From Mycobacterium gordonae (lineage in GTDB: Bacteria; Actinomycetota; Actinomycetes; Mycobacteriales; Mycobacteriaceae): 64,000 bases of DNA. Below, piece by piece: positions 1-7,605 of the stretch (its first letter is position 1; the number at the start of each line of letters is the position of its first letter). The stretch is from the NCBI RefSeq assembly GCF_017086405.1, contig NZ_CP070973.1, positions 6,418,739-6,482,738 on the forward strand, read 5' to 3'. A model generated the notes under the pieces. It did not search any database and had not been told where the DNA came from. It was given only the letters and a program-made list of their open reading frames with translations. Made by a program: the position numbers and the translations under genes.

Positions 1-139
1 GGAGTGGCCATAGCTGAGCAAACTACTGCCGGTGCTCGCGAGCCGTCGCAGATCGGGAGAACATTTCGCGAAGACGGCACCGGGAATTACCGTCGCCTAC
101 ACTCCCGGGGGTGCAGCCCTGGCGAAACTCCGCGCTTCG

Positions 140-379
140 ATGACGAAGCCGCTGATGATCACAGTCTCCGTGCTGGTGGTGATCGCCGCACTGGCCATGC
201 CTGTGAAGCAGCGATGCGGGGCCCCGGGCCGTTCCTGCGCCACCGCGGTCGACGCCGGCGGCGACGTACACTATTACTACGAAGTGGAGCCGTTCGGCAT
301 ATTCCTTATTGAAAGTGTTACCGGTTCGAATATCCCGTTGTATTACACGTCCGGCGAGGAAATCGAGAGGGTCCGCTGA
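140..379 (+). CDS. Small membrane-anchored or exported hypothetical protein
   Basis: I do not recognise this 79-residue protein. It begins MTKPLMITVSVLVVIAALAM, a single hydrophobic segment that could be a signal sequence or membrane anchor. A short polar part follows with two Cys (QRCGAPGRSC), then an aromatic stretch (HYYYEVEPFGIF). The ATG at 140 places the hydrophobic segment at the N-terminus; the frame stays open upstream to about 32, but that extension is Arg-rich and looks untranslated. The stop (377-379) directly abuts the ATG of the next gene, so the two are probably translationally coupled and exported together. A TACACT hexamer at 98-103 could be a -10 box. Real small gene likely; function unknown. 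Confidence 0.55.
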   Translation: MTKPLMITVSVLVVIAALAMPVKQRCGAPGRSCATAVDAGGDVHYYYEVEPFGIFLIESVTGSNIPLYYTSGEEIERVR

Positions 380-769
380 ATGGCAGGGCACGCACGCATA
401 GCAGCACTGGTCGCTTCGGCGATGTTGATCGGCGGAGCCATCGCATCGGTCCCGGTAACGGATATCGCGCTGGTCACCGCCCACGAGAACATCTGTGGGG
501 GCGGCTCCCTGTGCCCGGCGGATCCCGCTCCCGACAGCGGCGACCAAACCACTGCCGAACGCCGGATCATCGACGGCTATGTCTCCAAGCAGGCCGGTTG
601 TACCCCCGACTCACCGGCCAACCCGCAGTCGGTCACCTGGGATCCGCCCGGGTTCACCCCCAATGCCGGGGGGTCGGGACACATCACCGACTCGAACCCC
701 CAGCTCGGCGGACACTTCGTCGCCGACTACGTGAATGGCCGCTGGCACATCGACTACCAGTACTGCTGA
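380..769 (+). CDS. Secreted hypothetical protein with four cysteines
   Basis: A 129-residue protein with an N-terminal signal-like segment (residues about 6-25, AALVASAMLIGGAIASVPV). The mature part has Cys in ENICGGGSLC, in AGCTPDS and at the extreme C-terminus (YQYC), enough for two disulfides in the oxidising cell envelope. The fold is not recognised; the composition (Asp, Pro, Gly, aromatic) resembles small secreted mycobacterial proteins. The ATG follows the stop of the preceding gene with no gap (TGAATG), which implies a two-gene unit. It is convergent with the next gene, 1 bp away. Function unknown. Confidence 0.6.
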   Translation: MAGHARIAALVASAMLIGGAIASVPVTDIALVTAHENICGGGSLCPADPAPDSGDQTTAERRIIDGYVSKQAGCTPDSPANPQSVTWDPPGFTPNAGGSGHITDSNPQLGGHFVADYVNGRWHIDYQYC

Positions 770-770
770 T

Positions 771-1496
771 TCAGCCGCGGCACTCTTGGGTCGCGAAGCG
801 GACGGTCGTGGTCGACGGGGTGTCGAACTGGGCGTCGAGCGTGACGTCGGGCCGCACGGGTTGATTGTCGATGCCCAGCCGTGTGAGGTCGAGCAGGATC
901 TGGATGGTGTCCGGCGCCACCCTGCGGGCGTTGGTGTCGCGGTCCGGACGCACCCGCGAGTCTTTCCCGTCGGCGGCAAGAGTGCTGGTGACGGCCAGGT
1001 CGTCGGTGTCGTGTTCGGGTCCGAGTTGAGCGAACTTCGTGCCGTTATTCGCCACGCTGTACGTCAGGACGTAACCGACGAATCTGGTGGACTGTGTCCC
1101 GATCGGCGACGGCGGCAGCGGCCTGGCGAAGTGGACGGTGAGTTGCAACACGCTGCTGCGGGGATGCTTCACCTCGACCCCGGAGACGGTGATGTTCTCG
1201 GGTGGTTTCGGACCGTCCCGCGTCTCGCAGGTCAACCGGTTCGGCAGACTGGCCCAATCGTCGCGCGTCGGGTCCGAGAAGACGACCCATCCGACGCCGG
1301 CCAGTACCACCACCAGCATGACCGACAGCGCGACGCGAAGCGGACCTGGCAGGGCGCCCCACCGGCCGCGCATCCTCGACGGCGACGCCGGCCGCTCGGG
1401 CCGCCGGTGCGTCGTCCAACTTTCACCGTCCCAGTAACGCTGCCCCCCGGAACCGTCGGGATCGACGTACCAGCCTGCCGGCGGTGCAGTCGGCAC
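771..1496 (-). CDS. DUF2510 membrane protein with exported C-terminal domain
   Basis: Residues about 5-35 form a DUF2510 motif (PAGWYVDPDGSGGQRYWDG followed by WT), a short cytoplasmic module common in actinobacterial membrane proteins. A basic stretch, one transmembrane helix (LRVALSVMLVVVLAGVGWVV) and a roughly 170-residue external beta-rich domain follow. The external domain has Cys in LTCETRDG and near the C-terminus (TQECRG). I chose the GTG at 1496 because GGAG lies 7 nt upstream; a TTG at 1502 is also in frame but too close to it. By position it corresponds to M. tuberculosis Rv3482c (inference from synteny). It lies 52 bp downstream of the LppP/LprE-type gene and is probably co-transcribed with it. 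Role unknown, probably envelope-associated. Confidence 0.75.
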   Translation of the reverse strand: MPTAPPAGWYVDPDGSGGQRYWDGESWTTHRRPERPASPSRMRGRWGALPGPLRVALSVMLVVVLAGVGWVVFSDPTRDDWASLPNRLTCETRDGPKPPENITVSGVEVKHPRSSVLQLTVHFARPLPPSPIGTQSTRFVGYVLTYSVANNGTKFAQLGPEHDTDDLAVTSTLAADGKDSRVRPDRDTNARRVAPDTIQILLDLTRLGIDNQPVRPDVTLDAQFDTPSTTTVRFATQECRG

Positions 1497-1548
1497 GGTC
1501 AAGCTCCATTCGATCGGCGGACATCAGGGGTGGGCAACGGTAGCGCCG

Positions 1549-2226
1549 CTAAGGCGGCGAATCCAACGATTCGGGCGGCCAGTCAAGCATCTGCACCTTG
1601 TCACCCTGCCACTGGAACCCGACGGTGGTCAGGGTGCCGTCGGTGCAGGTGGAACAGCTCTGCTGGGTCCGGTAGGTGAGGACCACGATGTCGTTAGTGG
1701 AAGCCGGGGCCTCCAGCTCGGTGAACGGGTAAGCCCGCGGGGTGGCGGTCCCGACGAAAGCGCCGCGATGGAACATCAAAGCCAGGTCAGGCGAACTGTT
1801 GGTGCCGTCCTGCACGGTGACCACAATCGCGGACAGGTCCGCGCACGCGTTGTAGTTGCCGGACGACGCTTTGCGATCCCACGGCTTGCCGGTCTTGCGG
1901 TCCGGTGGCACCTGACCAAGGGCCGCGGACAGCGCTGTGGCCTCGTCCGGCCCGCACGCGGTCGGCGGGGCGTTGCCGGTCGACGGCGCCGACGAGGCGC
2001 CGGGGTTCGAGGATGGCGCCGACGTGGCCTTGCGCGCGCCCCGGTCGTCGCCGCCGAACGCGAACACCGCCACGGCGGACAGGCACACCAGCGCCGCCAG
2101 CGCGGCGACCAGCCAAACGGCGCGTCGCGGCGTGGGCCGTTCAGCGCCGGGGCGGGTGGTATCCAGGTCGTCGGACGGGTCGTAGGCCGGGGGCGGCCAG
2201 TCCGGGTCGACCTGTTCAGCAACCAT
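1549..2226 (-). CDS. LppP/LprE-type membrane-anchored exported protein
   Basis: A short acidic/proline-rich cytoplasmic tail is followed by a transmembrane helix (AVWLVAALAALVCLSAVAVF), a Ser/Pro/Ala-rich linker and a globular external domain. That domain starts CGPDEATALSAALGQVPP and contains a CSTC pair, the pattern of the LppP/LprE family of mycobacterial exported proteins. There is no lipobox, so this member is anchored by its helix. By position it matches Rv3483c (inference). The start is uncertain: I list the ATG at 2226 (225 aa), close to the length I recall for Rv3483c; ATG 2250 and GTG 2268 are also in frame. It is divergent from cpsA, so the roughly 270-bp gap probably holds both promoters. 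Confidence 0.7.
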   Translation of the reverse strand: MVAEQVDPDWPPPAYDPSDDLDTTRPGAERPTPRRAVWLVAALAALVCLSAVAVFAFGGDDRGARKATSAPSSNPGASSAPSTGNAPPTACGPDEATALSAALGQVPPDRKTGKPWDRKASSGNYNACADLSAIVVTVQDGTNSSPDLALMFHRGAFVGTATPRAYPFTELEAPASTNDIVVLTYRTQQSCSTCTDGTLTTVGFQWQGDKVQMLDWPPESLDSPP

Positions 2227-2407
2227 CCCTGAAAAGACCCTTCCGATCATATCGTCGGTCACCAGCACGCCACGCTCGCCGAACTCGGCGGATTGTAGCC
2301 CGAAACTGCTGGTAGCAACATTTTAGCGACGCGGGCGTGGACGGCGTGTCCAGGTGAATCTGCCCACATCAGCAACTTTTTGTTGGGGAGTTCGCAGCAA
2401 GCTACCG

Positions 2408-2423
2408 CATACTAGACGCCATG
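2408..2423 (+). promoter_or_regulatory. Putative -10 box with leaderless ATG before cpsA
   Basis: CATACT at 2408-2413 lies seven bases before the ATG at 2421, the spacing expected when transcription starts at the A of a leaderless start codon. No convincing -35 is seen (TTGGGG at 2383-2388 gives a 19-bp spacer). Inferred by pattern only. Confidence 0.3.
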
Positions 2424-2495
2424 CGCCGAACGACTCCACCGCAAACCACCGGCCCGGTGCCGGCCGGTGAGCCGGTGTCTGGTCGGGGCCGCTAG
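2421..2495 (+). CDS. Possible 24-codon leader ORF, or frameshifted N-terminus, of cpsA
   Basis: An ATG at 2421 opens a 24-residue frame starting MRRTTPPQTTGPVPAGEP. Its TAG stop overlaps the GTG of cpsA (TAGTG at 2493-2497). The Pro/Thr-rich, Arg-starting composition looks like the cytoplasmic tail of LCP proteins. Two readings fit: a short translated leader coupled to cpsA, or the true cpsA N-terminus separated by a frame change. The putative leaderless promoter just upstream favours translation from this ATG. Confidence 0.3.
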   Translation: MRRTTPPQTTGPVPAGEPVSGRGR

Positions 2496-4087
2496 TGGGG
2501 AGATCCGGCGGCGCACACCGCCTGCAGAAGAATCAACGTGCAACAAAACGGCCGTCGCAGCTGCGACGGCGGCTGTCGCGGGGCTTCATGACGTTGGTGT
2601 CTGCGGTCGCGCTGGGCATGACCGGCGCCGGCTACTACGTGGCGCACGGCGCGCTCGGCGGCATCACCATCTCGCAGGCCCTGACCGCCGAGGATCCCCG
2701 GTCCACCGGCAACACGATGAACATCCTGCTGATCGGTTTGGACTCGCGCAAAGACCAGGAGGGCAACGACCTGCCCTGGTCGATCCTCAAGCACCTGCAC
2801 GCCGGCGATTCGGATCAGGGCGGCTACAACACCAACACCCTGATCGTCGTGCACGTCGGCGCGGACGGAAAGGTCGTCGCGTTTTCCATCCCGCGTGACG
2901 ACTGGGTGCCGTTTAACGGCGTTCCCGGCTACAACCACATCAAGATCAAGGAGGCGTACGGGCTCACCAAGCAGTACGTCGCCAACCAGCTCGCCAACCA
3001 GGGCGTGAGCTCCCAGCACGAGCTCGAGACGCGGGGCCGCGAAGCCGGCCGCGCCGCCACGTTGCGCGCGGTACGCAGCCTCACCGGTGTTCCCATCGAC
3101 TACTTCGCCGAGGTCAACCTGGCCGGCTTCTACGATCTGGCCCAGACGCTGGGCGGGGTCGAGGTGTGTTTGAACCACCCCGTCTACGACTCGTACTCCG
3201 GGGCAGACTTCCCGGCCGGTCGTCAACGGCTGGACGCCTCGCAGGCGCTGGCCTTCGTCCGTCAGCGGCACGGCCTGGACAACGGCGACCTGGACCGCAC
3301 CCACCGCCAGCAGGCGTTCCTATCCTCGGTCATGCGTGAACTGCAGGACTCGGGCACCTTCACCAACTTCGACCGGCTCAACAGCCTGATGGCCGTCGCG
3401 CGCAAGGACGTCGTGCTGTCCGCCGGATGGGACGAAGCGCTGTTCCGCCGCATGGGTGAACTCGCGGGCGGCCCCGGTCAAAGTCAGGTCGAGTTCCGGA
3501 CGCTGCCCGTGGTGCGTTACGACAACATCGACGGCCAGGACGTCAACATCATCGATCCGGCGGCGATCAAAGCCGAGATTGCGGCGGCGCTAGGGGCGGA
3601 CTCGCCGACGTCAGCGCCGAGCACCACGAGCACCAAGCCAAACCCGTCGACCATCGTCGACGTCGTCAATGCCGGCAGCATCAGCGGCCTGGCGACGCAG
3701 GTGTCCAATGCGCTGAAGAAGCGCGGCTACACCGCCGGACAGGTCCGCGACCGGGAATCGGGCGACCCTTCGACGACCACGATTCAGTACGGCGTGGGCG
3801 CGGAAGCCGATGCGCGGAACATGGCGGACCTGCTCGGCGTCGACGCGCCCAGGCAACCAGATTCGTCGATCGCGCCCGGGCACATCCGGGTGACCGTGGA
3901 CACCAACTTCTCCCTGCCGGCCGCCGACGAGATGTCGGATACCACCAGCTCGACGACTACCACCACGACGACCACCACCCCCAAGCCCACCAGCACCGGC
4001 TACTACTACAACGGCACCTTCACCAACTACCCGACGCCCGATCAGGGGAAGCCGATCGACGGCGGCGGGGTGCCCTGCGTGAACTGA
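2495..4087 (+). CDS. cpsA: CpsA, LytR-CpsA-Psr (LCP) family cell-wall ligase
   Basis: A 530-residue LCP protein. LCP enzymes transfer polyprenyl-linked glycopolymers to peptidoglycan; in mycobacteria this is attachment of arabinogalactan. M. tuberculosis CpsA (Rv3484) is also reported to impair phagosomal NADPH oxidase. A basic N-terminus precedes a transmembrane helix (about 31-52). The LCP domain runs from about residue 73 (TMNILLIGLDSRKD) through SIPRDDW (131-137, acidic and Arg residues for the pyrophosphate lipid) to RQRHGLDNGDLDRTHRQQ. A LytR_C domain (STIVDVVNAGSISG onward) and a Thr-run plus aromatic tail ending GGVPCVN follow. The GTG at 2495 is the first start after an in-frame stop at 2468; it overlaps the stop of a 24-codon upstream frame. 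Convergent with the next SDR gene. Confidence 0.93.
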   Translation: MGRSGGAHRLQKNQRATKRPSQLRRRLSRGFMTLVSAVALGMTGAGYYVAHGALGGITISQALTAEDPRSTGNTMNILLIGLDSRKDQEGNDLPWSILKHLHAGDSDQGGYNTNTLIVVHVGADGKVVAFSIPRDDWVPFNGVPGYNHIKIKEAYGLTKQYVANQLANQGVSSQHELETRGREAGRAATLRAVRSLTGVPIDYFAEVNLAGFYDLAQTLGGVEVCLNHPVYDSYSGADFPAGRQRLDASQALAFVRQRHGLDNGDLDRTHRQQAFLSSVMRELQDSGTFTNFDRLNSLMAVARKDVVLSAGWDEALFRRMGELAGGPGQSQVEFRTLPVVRYDNIDGQDVNIIDPAAIKAEIAAALGADSPTSAPSTTSTKPNPSTIVDVVNAGSISGLATQVSNALKKRGYTAGQVRDRESGDPSTTTIQYGVGAEADARNMADLLGVDAPRQPDSSIAPGHIRVTVDTNFSLPAADEMSDTTSSTTTTTTTTTPKPTSTGYYYNGTFTNYPTPDQGKPIDGGGVPCVN

Positions 4088-4103
4088 CTGCCGCCGAGCG
4101 CTC

Positions 4104-4889
4104 TCAGGCGTGCGTGCCGCCGTCGATGCGGATCTCGGTTCCGGTGATGAATCTGCCGTCCTCGGAGACCAGCATGGCGATAACGCCGGCAATCACCGAC
4201 GGATCCGCCATACCGGCGCCGCTGGACTTCTCCGTGGTGGGCAGGATCGGCATCAACCGGCTGAACAGCGACCAGTTGGCGTCCTTCGGTATATAGCCGC
4301 CGGTGGCGTCGGTGATGCCGGACTTGATGCTGCCAGGGGCAACACAGACCGCGCGCAGTCCCGCGGCGGCGTATTCCAGCGCCAGCGAATGGGTGAACGC
4401 CTGAACGCCTCCCTTGCTGGCCGCGTAGGCCGCCATGTACGGGTGCGCGAAGTTCGCCGAGGTGGAGCTGAAGTTGACGATGGTGCTGCACGAATTGTCC
4501 AGCAGGGCCGGCAACGCTTCGCGGACCGTCAGGAACGTGCCGGTCAGGTTGACAGCGAGGATGCTGTTCCACAGTTCGAGGCTGGTCTGGTGGGTGTGTG
4601 CGGCGCGCAGGATGCCGGCGGCGTTGACCAGGGAGTCCAGTCCCCCGAGGTTGTCGACGGCGCCGCGCACCCCGGCGGTGACCGAACGCTCGTCACCGAC
4701 GTCGATCACGCTGGTGGTGAATCGCTCGGCGGACTCCGCCGCCCGGTCCCGCGTGGCGACCAACCCGTCGACCGCGATGTCCGCGCCGACCACCACGGCA
4801 CCCTCGTCGAGTAGGCGCAGGGCGGTGGCCTGGCCGATGCCCGACCCGGCGCCGGTCACGAGGATTCGCTGGCCGTCCAGTCGCTTCAT
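4104..4889 (-). CDS. Short-chain dehydrogenase/reductase, Rv3485c-like
   Basis: A classical SDR of 261 residues. The Rossmann motif TGAGSGIG is near the N-terminus (ILVTGAGSGIGQATAL). VNAAGILRA is the NAG-type motif, and the catalytic Ser-Tyr-Lys set is in NFSSTSANFAH and YAASKGG. GADIAVDG after the second strand suggests NAD(H) preference through the Asp. The substrate cannot be told from sequence. It corresponds by position to M. tuberculosis Rv3485c. The ATG at 4889 lies six bases after TACGCT (4896-4901 on the minus strand), so translation may be leaderless. Convergent with cpsA, with a 16-bp gap. Confidence 0.88.
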   Translation of the reverse strand: MKRLDGQRILVTGAGSGIGQATALRLLDEGAVVVGADIAVDGLVATRDRAAESAERFTTSVIDVGDERSVTAGVRGAVDNLGGLDSLVNAAGILRAAHTHQTSLELWNSILAVNLTGTFLTVREALPALLDNSCSTIVNFSSTSANFAHPYMAAYAASKGGVQAFTHSLALEYAAAGLRAVCVAPGSIKSGITDATGGYIPKDANWSLFSRLMPILPTTEKSSGAGMADPSVIAGVIAMLVSEDGRFITGTEIRIDGGTHA

Positions 4890-4917
4890 GCCGGAAGCGT
4901 AACGCGGCCTGGATGCC

Positions 4918-6453
4918 TCAGTTCACCGTCGCCGAGAAGGAATCGACGCCCAGGCCGACGCCGCCGTTCCACGGCTCGAAGCCGGCCTGAATGCTCGTCA
5001 GGTACCACGAGTCGGTGATCGGCTCCATCGTCGCGGTGTGGTCGACGAAGTCCATCACGTCGAAGCTCCACACCTCGATCGGCTGGGTGGCGACGTAGGA
5101 CATCACGTTGTTCTGCCCGTTGCTGCCGTCCCAGACCACAAAGCTCTTGCCGTTGATCGTGGTGCTGCCGATCGGCGATCCCACCGGCTGGATGGGGCCC
5201 TGGTGGTTGAACCAGATCATGATCTCCTGATCGTTGACCCCGGTGGTGGTGTAGGTGGAGTCCAGCCAGATGTCGTAGGAGGCGTTCCAGACGCCCGTGG
5301 TCGGGTAGTTGTAGTCGATGCTGGTCATCGCGGTGTTGATCTGCCCCAGCTGGATGGGCAGGTTGGTGCCCGTCGACGAGGTGCCGTAGTGAACCCCCTC
5401 GAAAATCGAGGGGTATCCCAGCGGGGCGCCGTTGGTGGGCGCCGAACCGTTCATTTGAGTGATGGAGAATCCGGTCGGGGTGACGTTGATGGTCTGGCCC
5501 GCGGGGTTGTTCCACGCATTGTTCTGCACCACGTAGCCGCCGTTGACCGTCGTCGTCCCGTACTGGGTCGAGATGACGGTTCCGCCGGTCGGCGGCGTCG
5601 TCGGCGGCGTCGTGGGGGGTGTCGTCGGAGTCGTCGGAGGTGTGACGGTGACCGGGGTGCCGTTGATCAACGGATTGGTCGGCGGCGAGTAGGTGCCGGT
5701 GTGGGCGGCCTGGAAGCCGACGTCGACGGAGGTCCCGGGCGCGATGGTCGCGTTGTAGCTCGCCGGGGTCACGCTGTACTGCGGGGCTGCCGTCGAGACC
5801 AGTTGGCCACCCCACGCGCTGGTTACCGACGAACCGGTGGGCATATTGAATTGCAGCTGCCAATTGGTTATCGGAGTCGCGCCGGAATTGGTGATCGTGT
5901 ACTTCCCGATGTAACCGCCGTCCCATTGCGAGGCCGTCGTGTAGGTCGCGGACAACCCGCTCGGTGTGGTCGGCGTGGTGGGCGTCGTCGGCGTGGTGGG
6001 CGTCGTCGGCGTGGTGGGTGTGGTGGGCGTCGTTGGATTGGTCGGCGTCGTGGGTGTCGTGGGTGTGGTGGGCGTGGACGGGGTCGACGGGGTGGTGGGC
6101 GCCGGTCGGCCCGTCAACAGACTGATCACGCCCTGCAACTGCTGTTCGACCCCGCGCAACGAGGTCGCAATGGCGGTCTCGGTGCCGGCGTACCACTGCG
6201 CACCTGCGCTGAGCGCCTGCACGATCCGGGCATTCACGGCCGCTGTCACCTGGGCGCTGATGTTTTGGTACTGCCTGGCCTGCAGGTTGAGCAGCCGGTT
6301 GATCGCGACCGATATCTCGTCGATGCCGAGCGCCGCCAGGCCGGTCGTCGGAGCCGCGGCCGCGGCATTGGCAGCGCTGAGCGTCGAGCTGATGCCGGCG
6401 ACATCCGCCGCGGTAGACACCAACAGTTCTGGGTCGACTATCACATAAGACAT
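4918..6453 (-). CDS. PE-domain protein fused to CBM2 and GH12 endoglucanase
   Basis: A 511-residue secreted cellulase with a type VII export domain. Residues 1-110 are a PE domain: MSYVIVDPELL carries Pro-Glu at 8-9, and YAGTE (88-92) is the YxxxD/E secretion signal. A Thr-Thr-Pro linker follows (about 118-165). The next module, about 166-270 (LSATYTTASQWDGGYIGKYT, TNWQLQFNMP, IAPGTSVDVGFQA), matches family 2 cellulose-binding modules. After a second Pro/Thr linker comes a GH12 catalytic domain (about 293-511) with both expected glutamates: nucleophile in NDQEIMIWFNHQGP (about E410) and acid/base in AGFEPWNGG (about E493). It should be exported by an ESX system (probably ESX-5) and cleave beta-1,4-glucan. 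AAGGA lies 7 nt before the ATG. I recall no such gene at this locus in M. tuberculosis; celA2 fragments next to PE genes there look like relics of a similar fusion. Confidence 0.88.
   Translation of the reverse strand: MSYVIVDPELLVSTAADVAGISSTLSAANAAAAAPTTGLAALGIDEISVAINRLLNLQARQYQNISAQVTAAVNARIVQALSAGAQWYAGTETAIATSLRGVEQQLQGVISLLTGRPAPTTPSTPSTPTTPTTPTTPTNPTTPTTPTTPTTPTTPTTPTTPTTPSGLSATYTTASQWDGGYIGKYTITNSGATPITNWQLQFNMPTGSSVTSAWGGQLVSTAAPQYSVTPASYNATIAPGTSVDVGFQAAHTGTYSPPTNPLINGTPVTVTPPTTPTTPPTTPPTTPPTGGTVISTQYGTTTVNGGYVVQNNAWNNPAGQTINVTPTGFSITQMNGSAPTNGAPLGYPSIFEGVHYGTSSTGTNLPIQLGQINTAMTSIDYNYPTTGVWNASYDIWLDSTYTTTGVNDQEIMIWFNHQGPIQPVGSPIGSTTINGKSFVVWDGSNGQNNVMSYVATQPIEVWSFDVMDFVDHTATMEPITDSWYLTSIQAGFEPWNGGVGLGVDSFSATVN
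5959..6102 (-). repeat. 9-bp tandem repeat encoding the Thr-Thr-Pro linker
   Basis: About 15 near-identical 9-bp units encode (Thr-Pro-Thr/Ser)n with one Asn interruption, joining the PE domain to the cellulose-binding module. Such linkers are typical of modular cellulases and often vary in length between strains. Confidence 0.8.
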
Positions 6454-6718
6454 GTTTAATTCCTTGGATCAGCCGGCGGGTTTGCCAATAACGGTCATAT
6501 ATCGAACGGATAACGAACGCATCGGCCAGAACCTAACACGCGCTGGTCCAGGAGGTAGACGGAAACCCGTTATTTGAACACGCGACCCCGCTATGTCAAA
6601 GGAGTTCACAAATTATCGGCAATGCGCAACGCGCGTACCAAAATGGGTGCAGCAATGCACTTGGTACAACGCCATAAACATTCGGCGCGGTGCGGGCTCG
6701 ACAGCGGGGACGGCGGCG

Positions 6719-7588
6719 CTACACCACACCGCGCAGCGCGTCGGCGCCGAACATCTGCTCCATCATCGACGAGTAGTCCGGGCCGCGCCGCAGCATGTGG
6801 CCGCCGTCGACGTTGATGCACTGGCCGGTGATGAAACTCGCCGCGTCGCTGAGCAGGAACATGGCCAGATTCGCGACGTCTTCGACCTCGCCCACCCGGG
6901 GCAGCGGCGTGCAGCGCGCGTAGTCCCCGCTGATCTCCGGCGACTGGATGACGCTGGCATCCACCAGGTCGGTGCGGATCAGCCCGGGACGGATGCTGTT
7001 GGCCCGCACCCAGGACGCCCCGAGCTCATCGGCGGCCAGCTGCATCATGTGGTCGATCGCCGACTTGGTGACCCCGTACGGTCCGAACCAACGGTGGGTA
7101 TTGCTGGCGGCGATCGACGAGATCGCAACGAAGGACCCGCCGCCGCCACGCACCATTTCCCGCGCGGCGTGCTTGAGCACGTACATGGTGCCGTTGACGT
7201 TCAGGTCGACGGTGCGCCGCCATGCCTCCGAGTCGGTGTGGGTGATCGGCCCGACCGTCAGGGAGCCACCGGCACTGTGCACGACCCCGTGCAGCCGCCC
7301 GTGCCAGGCCGTTGCGGCGTCCACCACGCGGGCGACCTCGTCTTCGTCGGTCACGTCGGCCGGTTCGTAGCGAACGGAACCGGACAGTTGCAGACCTTCG
7401 ATCTCGGCGATCGCCGCAGCCAGCCGGTCGGCGTTGCGGCCCACGATCATCACGGACGCCCCGCCGTCGACCAGCCCGCTTGCCACGGCCTTGCCGATAC
7501 CGCTGCCGCCCCCGGTGACCAGGTACGTCCGGTCCTGAAATGAAAGCTGCACTGCCGGCCCTTCCGCTGAAACTGAAACAGGTTCCAA
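6719..7588 (-). CDS. Short-chain dehydrogenase/reductase
   Basis: An SDR of 289 residues. TGGGSGIGKAVA is the cofactor-binding glycine motif; VHSAGGSL replaces the usual NNAG; catalytic Ser is in AISSIAAS and Tyr/Lys in YGVTKSA. IVGRNADRL after strand 2 (Arg) suggests NADPH. The ATG at 7588 gives about 14 extra residues before the core; a GTG reading MQLSFQDRTYLV is an alternative start. It begins 17 bp after the stop of the crotonase-fold gene and should share its transcript, which suggests a two-step acyl-CoA or related conversion under the adjacent TetR regulator. Substrate unknown. The roughly 265 bp between this gene and the PE-cellulase hold no gene I can support. Confidence 0.85.
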   Translation of the reverse strand: MEPVSVSAEGPAVQLSFQDRTYLVTGGGSGIGKAVASGLVDGGASVMIVGRNADRLAAAIAEIEGLQLSGSVRYEPADVTDEDEVARVVDAATAWHGRLHGVVHSAGGSLTVGPITHTDSEAWRRTVDLNVNGTMYVLKHAAREMVRGGGGSFVAISSIAASNTHRWFGPYGVTKSAIDHMMQLAADELGASWVRANSIRPGLIRTDLVDASVIQSPEISGDYARCTPLPRVGEVEDVANLAMFLLSDAASFITGQCINVDGGHMLRRGPDYSSMMEQMFGADALRGVV

Positions 7589-7605
7589 CTATGCAACCAT
7601 GGCCG

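Noticed and set aside
2492..3304. 270-codon minus-strand frame inside cpsA
   Set aside because: It lies wholly over the conserved LCP domain and shows no family signature.
4886..6196. His/Asp-rich minus-strand frame over the PE-cellulase
   Set aside because: Out-of-frame reading of the Thr-Pro linkers; the 511-residue PE-CBM2-GH12 frame explains the locus.
6593..7543. Plus-strand open frame of 316 codons over the SDR gene
   Set aside because: Antisense to a well-supported SDR with all catalytic motifs.
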